From Hyparrhenia diplandra (lineage: Eukaryota; Streptophyta; Magnoliopsida; Poales; Poaceae), in the NCBI GenBank assembly GCA_015847255.1, contig JADLZK010005824.1, positions 274,111-338,110 of the forward strand: DNA of 64,000 nucleotides, written 5' to 3'. Made by a program: the position numbers and the translations under genes. Below, in pieces: positions 1 to 13,400 of this stretch. The notes below the pieces were generated by a model. That model worked only from the letters and a program-made list of their open reading frames with translations, had not been told where the DNA came from and did no database searches. Numbering within the stretch: the stretch's first letter is position 1; each line of letters begins with the position of its first letter.

Positions 1-700
1 GCTGCAGTAACCAAGTACTTGCACCATACCGCGAGAGTCGTCTCCTTGATGATTGACGTGCACAGTACGCAAACTCCTAACACTTCCTCGCATTTGTGTG
101 TTGTCACTCTTTATTTGACATCGTCAAATCTCCATTTATCTACCGAGTTTTAATGAAAAATCTAGTGTCGAGAGCAAAATGTACTGTAGCTCGAATATAG
201 TAGTTGGATCAACTAAGGAACCAAGATCCAACTCCATGCATGAATGCTGACTTTTCTTGCAAAATCGTGACACCCATGCTAATCCTCTCAACCCTCGTGT
301 CATTCTCACGGCAATCTCCATCTACCATGGTGCCTTGTCATCATGCAACCAAACATATCATATACGTACAAGTTATGTCATTGATCTAGAACTCATATAA
401 CATGATTAGTGAGTTTAATGAACCGAAATTGTATCTTTTCAAAGTTCGAGGACTTACATGTCCAACCAATTTCAAGGACTAGCAGTGCATTTTTATGAAT
501 TTTTCTTTTTCTGATACTAATCGCCGAACAACCCATCGTAGTCGCATTTAGCTTTCTTTATTACATGAACTATTTTTTTATAGAACAACATAACTGGAAT
601 TATCCAAAAGAAATCCACATGCTAGCCACCTTTTGAGGTTGGCACGAGCCTCTTTACACATCGTGTCGATCGGGTGCGAACCGTGCGATCAATTCAGATA
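1..700. other. upstream intergenic DNA, nothing recognised
   Basis: AT-rich, stop-riddled sequence upstream of the first gene. I see no domain-bearing reading frame, no terminal inverted repeats and no RNA gene. It presumably includes distal promoter DNA of the AIP1-like gene. Confidence 0.5.
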
Positions 701-715
701 TGATTTTATAATGCC

Positions 716-726
716 ATATATATAAA
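716..726 (+). promoter_or_regulatory. probable TATA box of AIP1-like gene
   Basis: The sequence catatatataaacc lies about 190 bases before the ATG at 913 and is the only strong TATA-like element in the proximal upstream region. The transcript start would fall near 750, giving a 5' leader of about 160 bases. This is inferred from position and composition only. Confidence 0.4.
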
Positions 727-912
727 CCTGATGACTTCACTGACGTGCGGGACCGACATAAGCTGGGTCCCGCCTGTCAAACAGCAGAGAGAAATTGCTA
801 CGGAACGCATTCGTTCGTACACACCGATTATTCCGGTAACCTGTATAAGCACCACCATTCCCTTCCCTCTCGCGGCCTCAGATCACGCGAAGCGGGGAGG
901 AAGGAAGGAAAA

Positions 913-3900
913 ATGGCGCAGCTGGTGGAGACGTTCGCGTGCTCGCCGGCGACGGAGCGCGGCCGTGGGATCCTCCTCGGCGGGGACCCAAAGACGGACA
1001 CGATCGCCTACTGCACGGGCCGCAGCGTCATCATCCGCCGCCTCGACGCGCCCCTCGACGCCTGGGCCTACCCGGACCACGCCTACCCCACCACCGTCGC
1101 CCGCTTCTCCCCAACGGCGAGTGGGTCGCCTCCGCCGACGCCTCCGGCTGCGTCCGCGTCTGGGGCCGCTACGGCGACCGCGCGCTCAAGGCCGAGTTCC
1201 GCCCCCTCTCGGGACGCGTCGACGACCTCCGCTGGTCCCCCGACGGCCTGCGCATCGTCGTCTCAGGGGACGGCAAGGGCAAGTCCTTCGTCCGCGCATT
1301 CGTGTGAGTACAGACTTTACATGCTGTTCCCTCCTTCCATCTCGATCTCATTTGACGGATTCGGAGGTTAGGGGAAAGCCAATGGTGCCGCCTTTTGTGT
1401 GATGGCCTTAGGGGATGGCCGTGATCGGGATTCGGGAGAGAGCGCAGAAAATGCTATGATTCGATGGTTTGAACTGGGATTAGCCGTTGACTGGTGATCT
1501 GTCCAAACGAGGCCGTTTAAGGGACTGTATTATATGAAGTGCTCTGCGATGGGGATGACGGGATAGCCCTTTGTCCCCTTCACACATGGATCGTTTAGGC
1601 TTCTGTGAATTGGATGAAGTATCTGTTGAAATCGGGATGATTTTGGTTGGTGCCCTCAATGACAACCCCTGCTCCAGGGCCCAGGCGTGCATCTCAGCCC
1701 AGGCGCTGAAAATCCAACGCATGGGAGAGCTGCCTGGTCCAGGCAGGTTTGCCTGAAAGCAAACCAAACAGGCCAGCCCTTAAAACTTGAATATGCTCTT
1801 TATCTTATTTTGGATGAAGCATCACCGTAAATTGGCATTAGGTTAGACTATACATGTACTGTTGTTTGTCTGAATGACGATTATTTGGTTGCCATTTAGT
1901 TCATTTATATATAACATAATTGAAGAAAAATCCTTCCTCATAGGAATAGGCGTCGACGAAATGATTTTGTTGTTTGTTTTTTATTTTTTATTTGTTTATT
2001 ATATACTTTTTAAAGTTCTTTGCATTATGTAGGTGGGACTCTGGCAGCACAGTCGGTGAGTTTGATGGGCACTCAAAGAGAGTTCTGAGCTGTGACTTCA
2101 AGCCAACACGTCCATTTCGCATTGTGACATGTGGTGAAGATTTTCTGGCTAACTTTTATGAAGGACCACCATTCAAATTCAAGCATTCCATAAGGTTAGT
2201 AGTCGTCTCTGGTTTCTAGATCAACCTAACAGTGTATAGCTATAGCTCTACTGCCATAACTGTTGGGTTACGATCTTTGCTTGCCTTTTGCCAATGGGCC
2301 ATATATACTCATCTGATGTGGCTTACTATACTGCATTTATAACAAGCGTATGAATTTAAAACCTTACCCTTGTGTCAATGATGTAGTCATGTCAACAAGG
2401 GGTGTCATCTATCAGAATTTATCCTGTCCTGCATTTGCTTATGCAGTTACACTCTAACCTATCCTAATATAGTTTACCTTTTCTTTTCATTGCTTTTCTC
2501 TAGTTTTCCATAAAAATATGTGATGTTATTGAGCTTTGCTTATATATAGCTGAACACTTGACAGAAAAGATAATTGGAGTCTGACACTATTTTGGTTACT
2601 GCAGGATCTGTTTTCAACACCTATAGCGATGTTGTTTTCATTTTTTAGTTTACTTATTGACCTATGCAGAAATTGCAGTTGTTTCTTGCATAATTAAGGT
2701 TTTTTTAATAGCTGTAGGCTTGTTCCTGTGTACTGATTCTATGCTTCAGTATGGAAAACTGAAGCCGACACACGATGGAGTGACTGAGTACATAGATGCT
2801 CTGTCCTGCACCTGCTCCATGTATTCAAAGTAGAATGTTTCTATTGATTTACATGCTTTTGCACATTTCTCAAGCACTTCTTATCATTTGTTATGTATTA
2901 CATGGTTTGCACATTTCACAAGCACTTATCATTTGTTATGTATTTATGCATCATCCAGTAACGTTATTTACTTGTGCACCTGGGATAAATATTCCACATT
3001 TTTCAATTCACTTCAGGGATCACTCAAATTTTGTTAACTGTATCCGGTATGCTCCTGATGGTAGTAAGTTTATCACCGTGAGTTCTGATAAGAAGGGTTT
3101 GATATATGATGGCAAAACTGGAGAAAAGATAGGAGAGCTTTCCACGGAAGACGGTCATACAGGAAGCATATATGCTCTTAGCTGGAGTCCTGACAGTAAA
3201 CAGGTAATTAGATATTAAACTGTTTTTAGTTCTCATGTTATAGTTCTAAATGTCCTGTTTATACTTTATAGTGTACCTAGATTGTCTTAGATTAGATGTA
3301 GAATTATTTGTTTGTTATGATTCACGAACAACACACAGATTCATAAAATATGCTACATAAAACGTAACGTTTTTGAACATATAACATGGTCCACCTATAA
3401 GGCAATAAGGATAATTGACCTTCAACAAAGTATTTGATTTCAACCTAGAACCCATGATGATCTAACCTGTATCTAGGACATGCATGATCTCATTTTTTAT
3501 GAACCTCTTATCTTTTTTCCTTCAAATGTTCAACTTTTTTTTTTGTAGCATTGCACTTAAGCATTTAGTTCCTTTCAATGGATGTTTGGTGCTCATGACC
3601 TATGTGTGCCTATCTAAGCAACATCATATGATTTCAAGTGTTTATCCACTTCTAATGGTTTTCTCTTATTTTATCGGTGCCTTTAGGTTCTAACAGTTTC
3701 AGCTGATAAATCTGCGAAAGTATGGGATATCATGGAAGATGCAAGTGGGAAATTGAATCGAACTTTGGCTTGCCCTGGTATAGGAGGTGTGGATGATATG
3801 CTTGTTGGTTGTCTCTGGCAGAATGACCATCTCGTGACAGTCTCTCTTGGTGGGACATTTAATGTGTTCTCTGCAAGCAACCCAGACCAAGAACCAGTTA

Positions 3901-6200
3901 CATTTGCAGGACATTTGAAGACTGTTAGTTTTTTGGTCTTCTTTCCTAAAAGTAGCCCAAAAACTATACTATCTACTAGCTATGATGGTGTCATCATGAG
4001 GTGGATACAGGGTGTTGGATTTGGTGGTAGACTGGTGCGCAAAAACAACACTCAAATAAAATGCTTTGCTGCAGTAGAAGAAGAGCTTGTTACCTCAGGT
4101 TATGATAATAAGGTAAGAAAAATCAACATGTTTCCACATATGACTAGAATTTATCCATATCTATTAAGGATAAACATAAATCTTTATCTAGGGCTTGTTT
4201 TGATTTTTTGAGCTTAGACTAGTTCCTTTGGGTTGGTAGAAAAAGTGTGGTTATTTTAAATTCCCTACTAATTTGAAGGGTCAAGGGTTTAGACTATCTT
4301 GACTGCTTTCTCTTGCTGGTATTATAGGTTTCCAAGCGGGCAATAATTGTGTATATGCTAAGTATTAAAATAATGATGCTTTAACATTTTGAGTTTTAGC
4401 TCATTATGATATGGTTAGGTTGATCGGGCACTTGATACAAGAACAACAGGATAGGTTAGTTAGCTCACCGTCCCTTTGGAGGGTCTGAGCTGGTTTCTTG
4501 GATCTATTCCTCCTTGTCGAACCTATGTCTCATCTGCCTGTATAGACCAGGCGTCTGCTTTCTTTGAGTGATTTTGTAAGAGGATAATATATACGAATCT
4601 CAACATTGAACACGGACTGTAAGCTTATCTATTTGTACATTGCCGGATGAAGTTTCTATGGCTAAACAGGATAACTTGAAAGGGCCACAGGCTCCACCTT
4701 CTTTAGGACAATATCTATAAAGTTCATTTCTTTACAAAGACACCATTATAAGATCGAATCGATGTCTGGCAATTGATTTGTAAATACTGAAATGTGAATA
4801 GTTATGAAATGAATTGTTTCTTTTTATATTCTCATTTCATCAATAATGACGAAATCAAAGATGACTTCAATCTTTTTAAATGATCTATTTTTCTTTCTCA
4901 TGTGCTGAAGTTTGGTTAGGCTCAATTATTATTATAACTTATAGTTTCTTGTTGAAATCAGGTCTTCAGAATTCCTCTTAATGGAGACCAGTGTGGAGAT
5001 GCTGAGTCAGTTGATGTAGGCGGTCAGCCAAATGCTTTGAACCTTGCAATTGAAAAACCTGAATTTGCACTGATCACTACTGATTCTGCGATTGTATTAT
5101 TGCACAACTCAAAAGTCATTTCTACAACCAAAGTTAACTATACCATCACTTCATCTTCGTATCTCCCTGATGGCACGGAAGCTGTTGTGGGTGCTCAAGA
5201 TGGGAAACTGCGAATCTATTCCATCAGTGGCTATACGCTTACAGAAGAAGCTCTGCTTGAGAAGCACCGGGTGCTATCACTTCCATACATTATTAAGCCA
5301 GATGTTTCTATGTTTGCTTCTGCTGATGCCAACAGGGAAGCTGTTGTGTGGGATCGGGCAAGTAGAGAGGTACTTTCAGTTTTTCAACTACCAGTTCTTT
5401 TTTCAGTTGTAAAATGATGACTGCCAAGTTTTTGTTATTTGAGTTTTCCCCTTAAACATGTCAGGTAACACATACCGCCACTTTTTGCTGTTTTGTCTCC
5501 ACCAGTTTATAGTTTGCTGGAGTTTTTGATGATATTCCTTGTGATTAATGCAACTCATCGATTCAATACACCTTGCCTTTCCCTGCCATGTCGCATCAAA
5601 AGATTTTAAAACTGTCTCTTGATTACAAAAGAATTTTTATTCATAATCATTTCATACCCTTGTAATCTTCAATAGTTTGATGGTAAAATAAAACCATTTA
5701 ATGCAAGGTCTTTTGCAAATTACTACATTGCTGAAAATATATTTCCCTTAATCTAAGGAGAGTTCGAGGTTAGGTGCCCGCTGTATGATTTTCTTTCTGT
5801 AAACTTCAGTCAGTCTGTTTCAGTTGAGCAATGTTCTTTACCTTTTACCTTTTTACATGAAATACATGTGCTCGACTGACTTATTTTCCACTTAATATTT
5901 TTGGGTTGCAATAAGCATAATATGTTTTTTTTTCTTCAACAGATCAAGCTGAAGAACATGTTGTACCACACAGCTAGGATAAACTCCTTGGCTTGGTCAC
6001 CTGACAGTCGATTGGTTGCCACTGGCTCACTGGACACCTGTGCAATTGTATACGAGATAGACAAGCCAGCAACCAGTCGCATCACTATCAAGGGAGCCCA
6101 TCTTGGTGGAGTTCATGGTTTAACCTTCTTGGAGAATGATACTCTGGTGACTGCAGGCGAGGATGCTTGCATTCGTGTTTGGAAGGTGGTGCAGCAATAG
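913..6200 (+). CDS. AIP1: actin-interacting protein 1 (AIP1/WDR1-like) WD40 protein, 6 exons
   Basis: AIP1 binds actin/ADF (cofilin) and promotes filament disassembly in the cytoplasm. Exons read as 913-1303, 2033-2194, 3017-3203, 3687-4112, 4962-5369 and 5943-6200, with GT/AG ends and consistent phase. The protein starts MAQLVETFACSPATERGRG and has repeated WD40 blades (for example DDLRWSPDGLR, SIYALSWSPDSKQ, VLTVSADKSAKVWDI, INSLAWSPDSRLVATGSLD, DACIRVWKVVQQ at the end). About 610 residues is the usual AIP1 size with two seven-blade propellers. Exon 1 has one frame break near 1113, where a run of four C should be five for the frame to run from VARFSP into NGEWVASAD; I treat this as a sequence error. 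The start is the first ATG in the GC-rich exon, in a good context (gaaaaATGGCG). Family assignment is from conserved sequence; the symbol is a family name. Confidence 0.9.
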
Positions 6201-7476
6201 GTTACTCATTATTCTGGTGTGCATTGAGAATGTCTTTGCAATTCATTGGAATAAACATCTTTTTTCTTCTGTGCTTGTTGCTATGGCGGCTGTTACTCAC
6301 AGGCCATAGCATCATTGTTGCCTTCTCTGCGATTTGTTGTCTAAATTTCCTTGACAATTCTTTTTTTGAGTTGTATTATTTTTGTTTTTTTTTTTTCAGT
6401 GAGAAAGACTTCTTTGTAAGTGTATCCCTGCATCTGATTTTGTTAGGAGCTGTGAGAATATAGGGATACTGTTGTTTGCTTTCCTTCCCCTGGTCCTGAA
6501 ATAGTCGTTAAAAACTGACTTCGCTGTGGACTGTGTTAAGTTTTAACGAATGTTGACTGTGCTTTCATATACTTACTCTGCACCTTGCTAACCTACATCA
6601 TACCCATAAGTAATCCTTATGCATTCTACTTACGCCTGCTGCCTGTAATTTGCAACCATGCGTTCTTTAGAATGATACCAAGGCAAGAAGTAATACATGA
6701 CGTGCATCTTGGGATTGGAATAGAATAACTTTCTTTGGATGTTTATTTTTCTCTTTTGCATGGGATTCTGAAGCTTGTGTATAGGAAAGCATCGGTATTT
6801 TGGTTTCACAAGGCAACCCCCAATCGGTATTTTGGTTCAGGCGTCGCAGCTGATCATAGAGTTCTCCCGTCACAGGGCAATGAAAAGAACAATTGCTGGA
6901 TTGGGACCTATGGCAATTTCAACCCATAACTTATCAGATGCCACTGATGAAGTGACGAGTGTCCGGTATTTTCGAACGTGAACCAGCGGAGACTGCCTGT
7001 CTCATTATGCCTGTCTCATTCTTCAGTTCCAAACTAGATGTTTTTGGCTTTCGCAGATATATTATTTTTATTATAGTATAGTATATTTAAGTGAATAACA
7101 AAACTTATATATTTAAAAAAATAAAAACCTTATATAAATTGAAATGGAGGCACTGATGAAAATGGTTGTGGAAGATTTAAGTTGAGAAACACCATGAATA
7201 GGAATAGCATTAGAGATTTGAACTGCGTGCGTGGAAAAAAAAAAAAAAAAACATTTATCCTTTCTCTTCATTTTACTGGTCTTCTGCCTTTTTGTAGTAA
7301 GTGAAGTAAACAAGTCAGAATGATTTTGTGCATCATGTAAGGAAAAAAAAAAAAAAACGTCTTCAATTTGCTGTTAAAGAAAAAATATGTAGTATTATTA
7401 TCGGGATTATTCATACCACCTGCGTTTGTTGTATAGATAATCTATAGATTTTGTTATGAAAGGATATTCATAAGAA
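6201..7476. other. 3' flank of AIP1-like gene
   Basis: T-rich sequence that must contain the 3' UTR of the WD40 gene at its left end, followed by AT-rich intergenic DNA with two A homopolymers (about 7232-7250 and 7343-7357). No coding signal or inverted repeat was recognised. Confidence 0.4.
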
Positions 7477-7769
7477 TGGGTGTGTTTAGAGCCCAAACGT
7501 TTGGGCAAAGTTTGGGAATTCTGGCCAAAATTTGGCACTGTAGGAAACTAAAAAGACTGTACCACGTTTTGTTTGTTTGTGGTAAATATTATCCTACCAT
7601 GGGGTAACTAGACTCAAAAGAATTGTCTCGCAATATACATTAAACCGTATAATTAGTTTATTTTTTTTACCTACATTTCATAATCCGGTCTTTTGGTGTA
7701 TTTATTGTTTCGATTTGATGGGAGTGCGAGAAAATTTTGGAGAGAAACTTGGGACTCTAAACACACCCA
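7477..7769. mobile_element. MITE with TGGGTGTGTTTAGAG terminal inverted repeats
   Basis: Left end tgggtgtgtttagag (7477-7491) is repeated in inverted form at the right end ctctaaacacaccca (7755-7769). If the ends are drawn at GGGTGTG, a 3-base AAT flanks both sides, which would suit a PIF/Harbinger-type MITE. The 293-base interior has no coding capacity. Class is inferred from the ends; similar GGGTGTGTTTAG-ended MITEs are common in rice. Confidence 0.75.
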
Positions 7770-8340
7770 ATGTCTCACAGTTCATATAGCACGAGGAAAC
7801 AAACGGCCATGCAAGTTAGCATAACCCTATTTCTCATCTCAGACAGCTAATCATCTACCCCCATGAGTCCACGATCACGGCCGAACCGAGCCACAAACAG
7901 GATATAACTCGAGACCCTTCGGTTCCCCCGTTGGCTCTTCTTCTCTAGATTTGTGTTTGTGTTTTTCGCTACTATTTGCTTTTCCTCATCTCTTTCGAAC
8001 AACTTATCAGTCTGGCTTATCAGTCATGGTAGAGTGTCGCCGTTGCCACTGATCCGTGAGTCGTCGATCCACGACACTTCGATAGCCATGGCCCCCATCA
8101 CTAGATGACTTTCCCACTCATATCCCATCACTCGCTTTCGACCTATATGGTTTCTTAGCGCTCCCACGGCCACGCCACCTTTGATCTTGGCCTAATAGTT
8201 CATGGATTGGCAATCGTAGGGTCTCCACTGGCTGATGAGGCTTTTAACACTCATGTAATAATTGTGTAATTGTTATATGTTGGCCTAATTGTTATATTGC
8301 GAACTAAATATAACCTAAACTAACTAAATATAAACTAATA
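7770..8340. other. intergenic spacer
   Basis: Mixed-composition DNA between two MITEs with no recognisable gene. It contains no long open frame that resembles a known protein. Confidence 0.4.
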
Positions 8341-8342
8341 TA

Positions 8343-8579
8343 CTCCCTCCGGGTCCCAAAATAAATGACGTTTGCGCTCCCGAGAAACATGCGGGCAATT
8401 ATATATTAAAATATATAAATATTTACGCTAAGTAATTAGTATTATCGGAGAGATCTTTAAGTCTAGTTTTTTAATAAATTTATTTAGAAATATAAATATT
8501 GCCCGTATTTTATACAAAGCAAGTTAAAGTTGTGGCACGAAAAACCTAAAACGCGTCATTTATTTTGAGTCGGAGGGAG
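8343..8579. mobile_element. Stowaway-like MITE, 237 bp, TA duplication
   Basis: Ends are ctccctccggg and its inverted partner cggagggag, directly flanked by TA at 8341-8342 and 8580-8581. The inverted similarity continues inward (aaataaatgacg against gcgtcatttatttt). This is the Stowaway (Tc1/mariner) pattern. Confidence 0.9.
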
Positions 8580-9019
8580 TATAACTGAAAACCAAAACCT
8601 TAACCTATGTGACACACGCTTCTGAGTTCAGAAGTCACTGATGCATCTAACACTGGTGTAATTTAATTGTTATATGTTCACGTGAATATGGCTTCTAGCT
8701 TCTACATGAAAATATTCAACCTTAATAAAGAAAGTTCCATTTACTTTTTATAATTTACTATATACTCATCATAAATCTCAATATTATTTCTTTTATTTAA
8801 AAACAAAAATCTTCTATACCCTTTGGTAGTGTCCCATGACGAGAACGTCGAGAAGACATGTGAAGTCAATCAACAAAAATAAAAAATTAAAAGGGAGAAG
8901 AAAAATAAAGAAAACAAATTTTTTGAAAGGAACTCTGAAAAAAAAAAAAAAGCCCAGCCCAGAAGAAGGCCCATGCGGGTGTTGTTTTTCTTCACGCCCT
9001 CATATTTAACGTATGGAGC

Positions 9020-9196
9020 AAATTTCCCCTTCCGTCCGGTGTCCGCTGCATTCCTAGTCGTGCGTGCGTTCTGTCTGCCTCTCTCCCTCTCTCGATCTCC
9101 GGCGACTGGGCCGCCGCCGCCGCCGCCGCCGCCGCCGTCCTAAGCCAGGTGCTGAGGCTTTACTCGGTCCCTTCGCCGGGGACGAGCACCGATCAG
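9020..9196 (+). other. probable 5' UTR exon and promoter of the E2 gene, with GCC repeat
   Basis: A CT-rich, then GC-rich block with a perfect GCC trinucleotide run (about 9110-9137) ends at a splice-donor-like gatcag/gtattccc (donor GT at 9197). It holds no ATG frame matching the protein. A matching acceptor lies at 10451-10452, just before the coding ATG. This arrangement, a noncoding first exon and a long leader intron, is typical of plant genes and of the large UBC class. Transcript data would be needed to fix the ends. Confidence 0.5.
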
Positions 9197-10464
9197 GTAT
9201 TCCCACCCCTTCTCTTGCTTTCCCTTCAAGCTGAGCACCGAAACCCTAACCTAAACCTATTTGATTGAGAAGCCTCCTAACTTCGAAGTTTTTGCAAAAA
9301 TTATTTGGGTGTACACATCTACACCCTTGCCCCTTTACTGGATCGGCCCCTGAGAACAAGGTCGATGGGCACGTCTCCTTCGGGGATCGTTTGTTTCACT
9401 GGAGAGAGAAATAGCCATGTTAGATTAGCAAAAGATCTGAACTTTGAGTTCAAAGAGTATGGACACCATGCTCACTTCAGCCTGTTAGGTTGCTTGTAGC
9501 GGTTGTTGCTTTTTAGTGCCTATAATAATTGCCTATTCTTCAGTTATAAGCATCACGTGTGGTTCTTTTTCCCCCCTCACAACTTTATAGAAGTCTTCAA
9601 CTCATATCCGTTTCTAGGTTTTCAAAAAAACTCATATCCGTTTCTTGTGATTATTTTCTTCTGATTGTTTTCTTGTTTGTTTTCCATGAGTGGTTGCAAT
9701 AATGCTCACGTAACATGACAGCTCTTGTTTATGATCAGACAATGCTGTTTACATGATTAATACATTGAAATTCAATCACTGAATCAAGAGTAGCCTATCC
9801 CATTCTAATTTAACTGCTATTGCTATTTTGTCTTCATGAATTAAGCTATTCCCATGTTTACATTTTCATCATTATTTCCTGATGAAACTTTCACCAGGTA
9901 CACATCGATGTTCGATAGTTCTTGAGCTCCTTGTAGTTTTTAGGAATATAAAAAAGATTAGGCAAAATACGTTTTCAGAAAATAAAATGCGATATATACA
10001 CAGATAACTGCATTATAGTTTTCTGTGGCTTCATCATGATTATGGATTTAGGATTATTTAATATAAGCAACATATCATTCTGCTTTTCACTAAGTATTAC
10101 TGCACTCACACGATACTTTATGGAACTGCATTGCTGGAGCTAGTACCATGCATTGCATTTATATTCCGTTTGTTCCTTGTGTTAAGGAAAAAGTATATTG
10201 TTTGTCAGGAAACTACTAGGTACGACGCATTGGCTTACTTTAAAAATTCTAGCAGTAAAACAAGTGGTGGTCTGCATGCTTTAGTGGAATTCAATAGCAG
10301 TAATCATGGGGAAATGTTTGCATATGTCAAGACTTTTAAATTTGTTTTTCTCCCAAGTTTCACGCTTAGCCTCATGTTTCTTATCTTAAACATGTTGTAT
10401 GTGTTTCAGTTAAATAGAGGGCTACTTGATTGTTTGGAATTTACTTTTATAGTTGATTCCAAGC

Positions 10465-13400
10465 ATGGAAAGTCGACCAAATGGTTCAGTAAATAATGCT
10501 GAGCATAATCAGGAGAATGAGAAGTCCATGGATGCTAGTGAGCCTGAAGAAGCACAAGATTTTTTTGTTTACAGAGAAGATGTTGTGAGTTTGAAGTCCA
10601 AGGAGGATATCCGTGGATTAGTTTTGGAGGTAGCTGGGGAGTATGATTCTGAAGGTAGCATCACTGATGATGAAATTGATACTGAGGAACAGAAAGATAA
10701 AACTGCTAGTGGAGTTGAAAATGGTGGTGTTGATGGTGATAATACTAGTAATGGAGCTGAAGATGAACACCAGAGTTCTTTACCTGATGACAAAGTTCGA
10801 GTGTTATGGATAGATGGTAGTGAAAAGACAGAAGACATTGATGAGGTAGTTGTTGTTGATAGAAGTTTCCTTCATGGAGATTTAGTTGCCTCTGCCTCAG
10901 ATCCAACTGGTCAGATGGGGCTTGTTGTGGATATCAATCTCGTGGTTGATTTGCAAGGTGCCAATGGCGATACGATAAAGGGTGTATCTTCCAAGGATTT
11001 GAGACGAATCAGGGAATTCAATGTGGGTGATTATGTTGTCTCTGGACTATGGCTTGGTCGAGTTGATGAAGTGCTAGATAATGTTAATGTGTTGTTTGAT
11101 GATGGCTCTGTCTGTAAAGTTAATAGGGCAGATCCTATGCTTTTAAAGCCAGCATTTGGCCCAATTCATCCAGATACAGCCTGTCCTTTTTATCCAGGAC
11201 AGCGTGTAAAGGCAGTGTCATCATCTGTTTTCAAAACATCCAGGTGGCTTAATGGATTGTGGAGAGCAAGTCGTCTTGAAGGTACTGTCACAAAAGTGGA
11301 AACTGCTGCTGTTATAGTCTATTGGATGGCAGCTGCACACTTTGCTACAGATCAGCAACCTTTTCCTCCAGAGGAGCAGAACCCAAAGGACCTTACTCTT
11401 CTGTCTTGTTTCTCATATGCAAACTGGCAACTAACTGAGTGGTGTCTTCCTCACCAATACACTTCATGTACTAGTGATACCGTGATTAATTCTGATAAGC
11501 ATACAAGACAGATATGTACATGCTCAAAAAAGCTCAGCTCCGCTGTCTGATATTCCAGAATCTCAAGCTGATGTTCAGACTGAACAAGGTCAAATGACTG
11601 ATACAGATTCAGGTCACAGGCAGGCAGATGTTGATTCTACTGCAGATGGATTGAGTATGTCAGATGGAGATAATTCCAGCATAGCCAAAGAATCAGAAAC
11701 AGGAACTAGCGTATCAGGCATCCCAAAGGAGGGTCCACAGGACAATGCAACAGCACGAAAAAAGTTCAGGAAAGTGTTTCTAAAAAAAGACAAAAGAACA
11801 AAAAAAAGAGATGACAGCTTTGAGCGAGCTCTGCTCATTGCAAATACTTGCACCAAAGTTGACGTAATCTGGCAGGACGGGACAAAGGAATGTGGAGTTG
11901 CTGCAACATCATTGATCCCTATCCACAGTCCAAATGACCATGATTTCTTCCCGGAGCAGTATGTTGTGGACAAGGCCACAAATGATGATGATTCTTCTGA
12001 ACCAAGGCGCATGGGCCTTGTTAGAAGTGTTAATGCTAAGGACCGAACAGTAACTGTATCATGGTTTAAGCCTTCGTTACATCAAGAGGAGCCAATGGAG
12101 ATCGGGTGTAATGAAATTGTGAGTGCATATGAACTGGATGGCCATCCAGATTATGATTATTGCTATGGAGATATTGTCGTCCGTTTGCCGCCTGTCTCAC
12201 CTGTAATTGAATCAACCAATAACAATGACCAAATGGAACTGGATAAGACGGTAGATTCCTCCGAAGGATTTGCTGCTTCAAATGATGCACCATCTGATAC
12301 TAGTGTGGATGAACAGCTTTCACAGAAGGAATCCTGCTCGCAGTTTACAGGCCTCTCATGGGCTGGAAATCTAGTTGGCTTTAAAGATGGTGAGATTGAA
12401 GTCATTTGGGGCGATGGATCGATTTCAAAGGTATTTCACAGCTAATGCGCTAAACACTATTCCCTCCATTCCAAATTATAAGACTTTCTGGCTTTTCTAG
12501 ATGCATTTCCTTTACTATGCATCTAGTTATACACTATGTCTAGATACAAAGTAAAGGAAATGTATCTAGAAAAGCCAGAAAGTCTTATAATTTGGAACGG
12601 AGGTAGTATTATATATGTCAACTAGCATTAGGAGTTTATTCTGTCAAAAAATGTTCAGCTGAATCTTTGTGCTTTGTCAAATAATATTCAGGCTTGTCTA
12701 GCTTAATCATTTCTTTTTACCACCTGACCTGACCCTCACTTGACTAATATTCTGCAGCGTCATGTGTAACCTATATTTGTTTTAAATAATGATCTGCTGT
12801 TTCAGGTTGGGCCTCATGAAATATATGTTGTTGGTCGTGAAGATGATGATGGTGCCTCACTAGATGATGGAACAGCCTCTGATGGTGCTAGCTGGGAGAC
12901 TGTTGATGACAATGAAATGGATGTCCTTAATGATTCTGCAAAGGTATTCTTGACTGCTGTCTGACATTATCATGAATTATTTTTAATCGGTTATATCTTG
13001 AATATATCTCCAAAACACATTTTAGTTTCCTTTCGTTCTTTATATTATCGATTCCTATCCTCTTTCAGGATGATTCGCAAACTGTACCTGAGAACAGAAT
13101 TGAAAGGGAAAATGGTTCATTCAGCTCCCAGGATGGAAGTTCTGTTGGAACCGGTCCCCTTTTAGGTTGCTATTGGGTTTGTGACCGATTGGCAAGTGAT
13201 CTATTTGCTTTCGAGGTAGAAGGCATTTGGATGGATCATCAAACTCAGATGCTATGGATGAAGTTGAGTCTCACCGTTCTAATGAGGTTTCAGAAACTGG
13301 TGATGACATTGATAAAATTAACGAGGATCATGTAGAATCACCAGAGCATGCTGCAGTCACTGAAAATGATTCTTCTGTCGAGATGTCTGTAGACGTGGTC

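Noticed and set aside
731..1402. A 223-codon frame overlapping AIP1 exon 1 in another frame, plus further shadows on both strands
   Set aside because: Low-complexity Arg/Pro/Ser product created by high GC; the WD40 frame explains the region.
1497..1787. Possible MITE in AIP1 intron 1 with gtttgg/ccaaac motifs
   Set aside because: The two ends do not form a consistent terminal inverted repeat and no target duplication is visible.
7232..7357. Poly-A runs as retrotransposon tails
   Set aside because: No target-site duplication or element body next to them.
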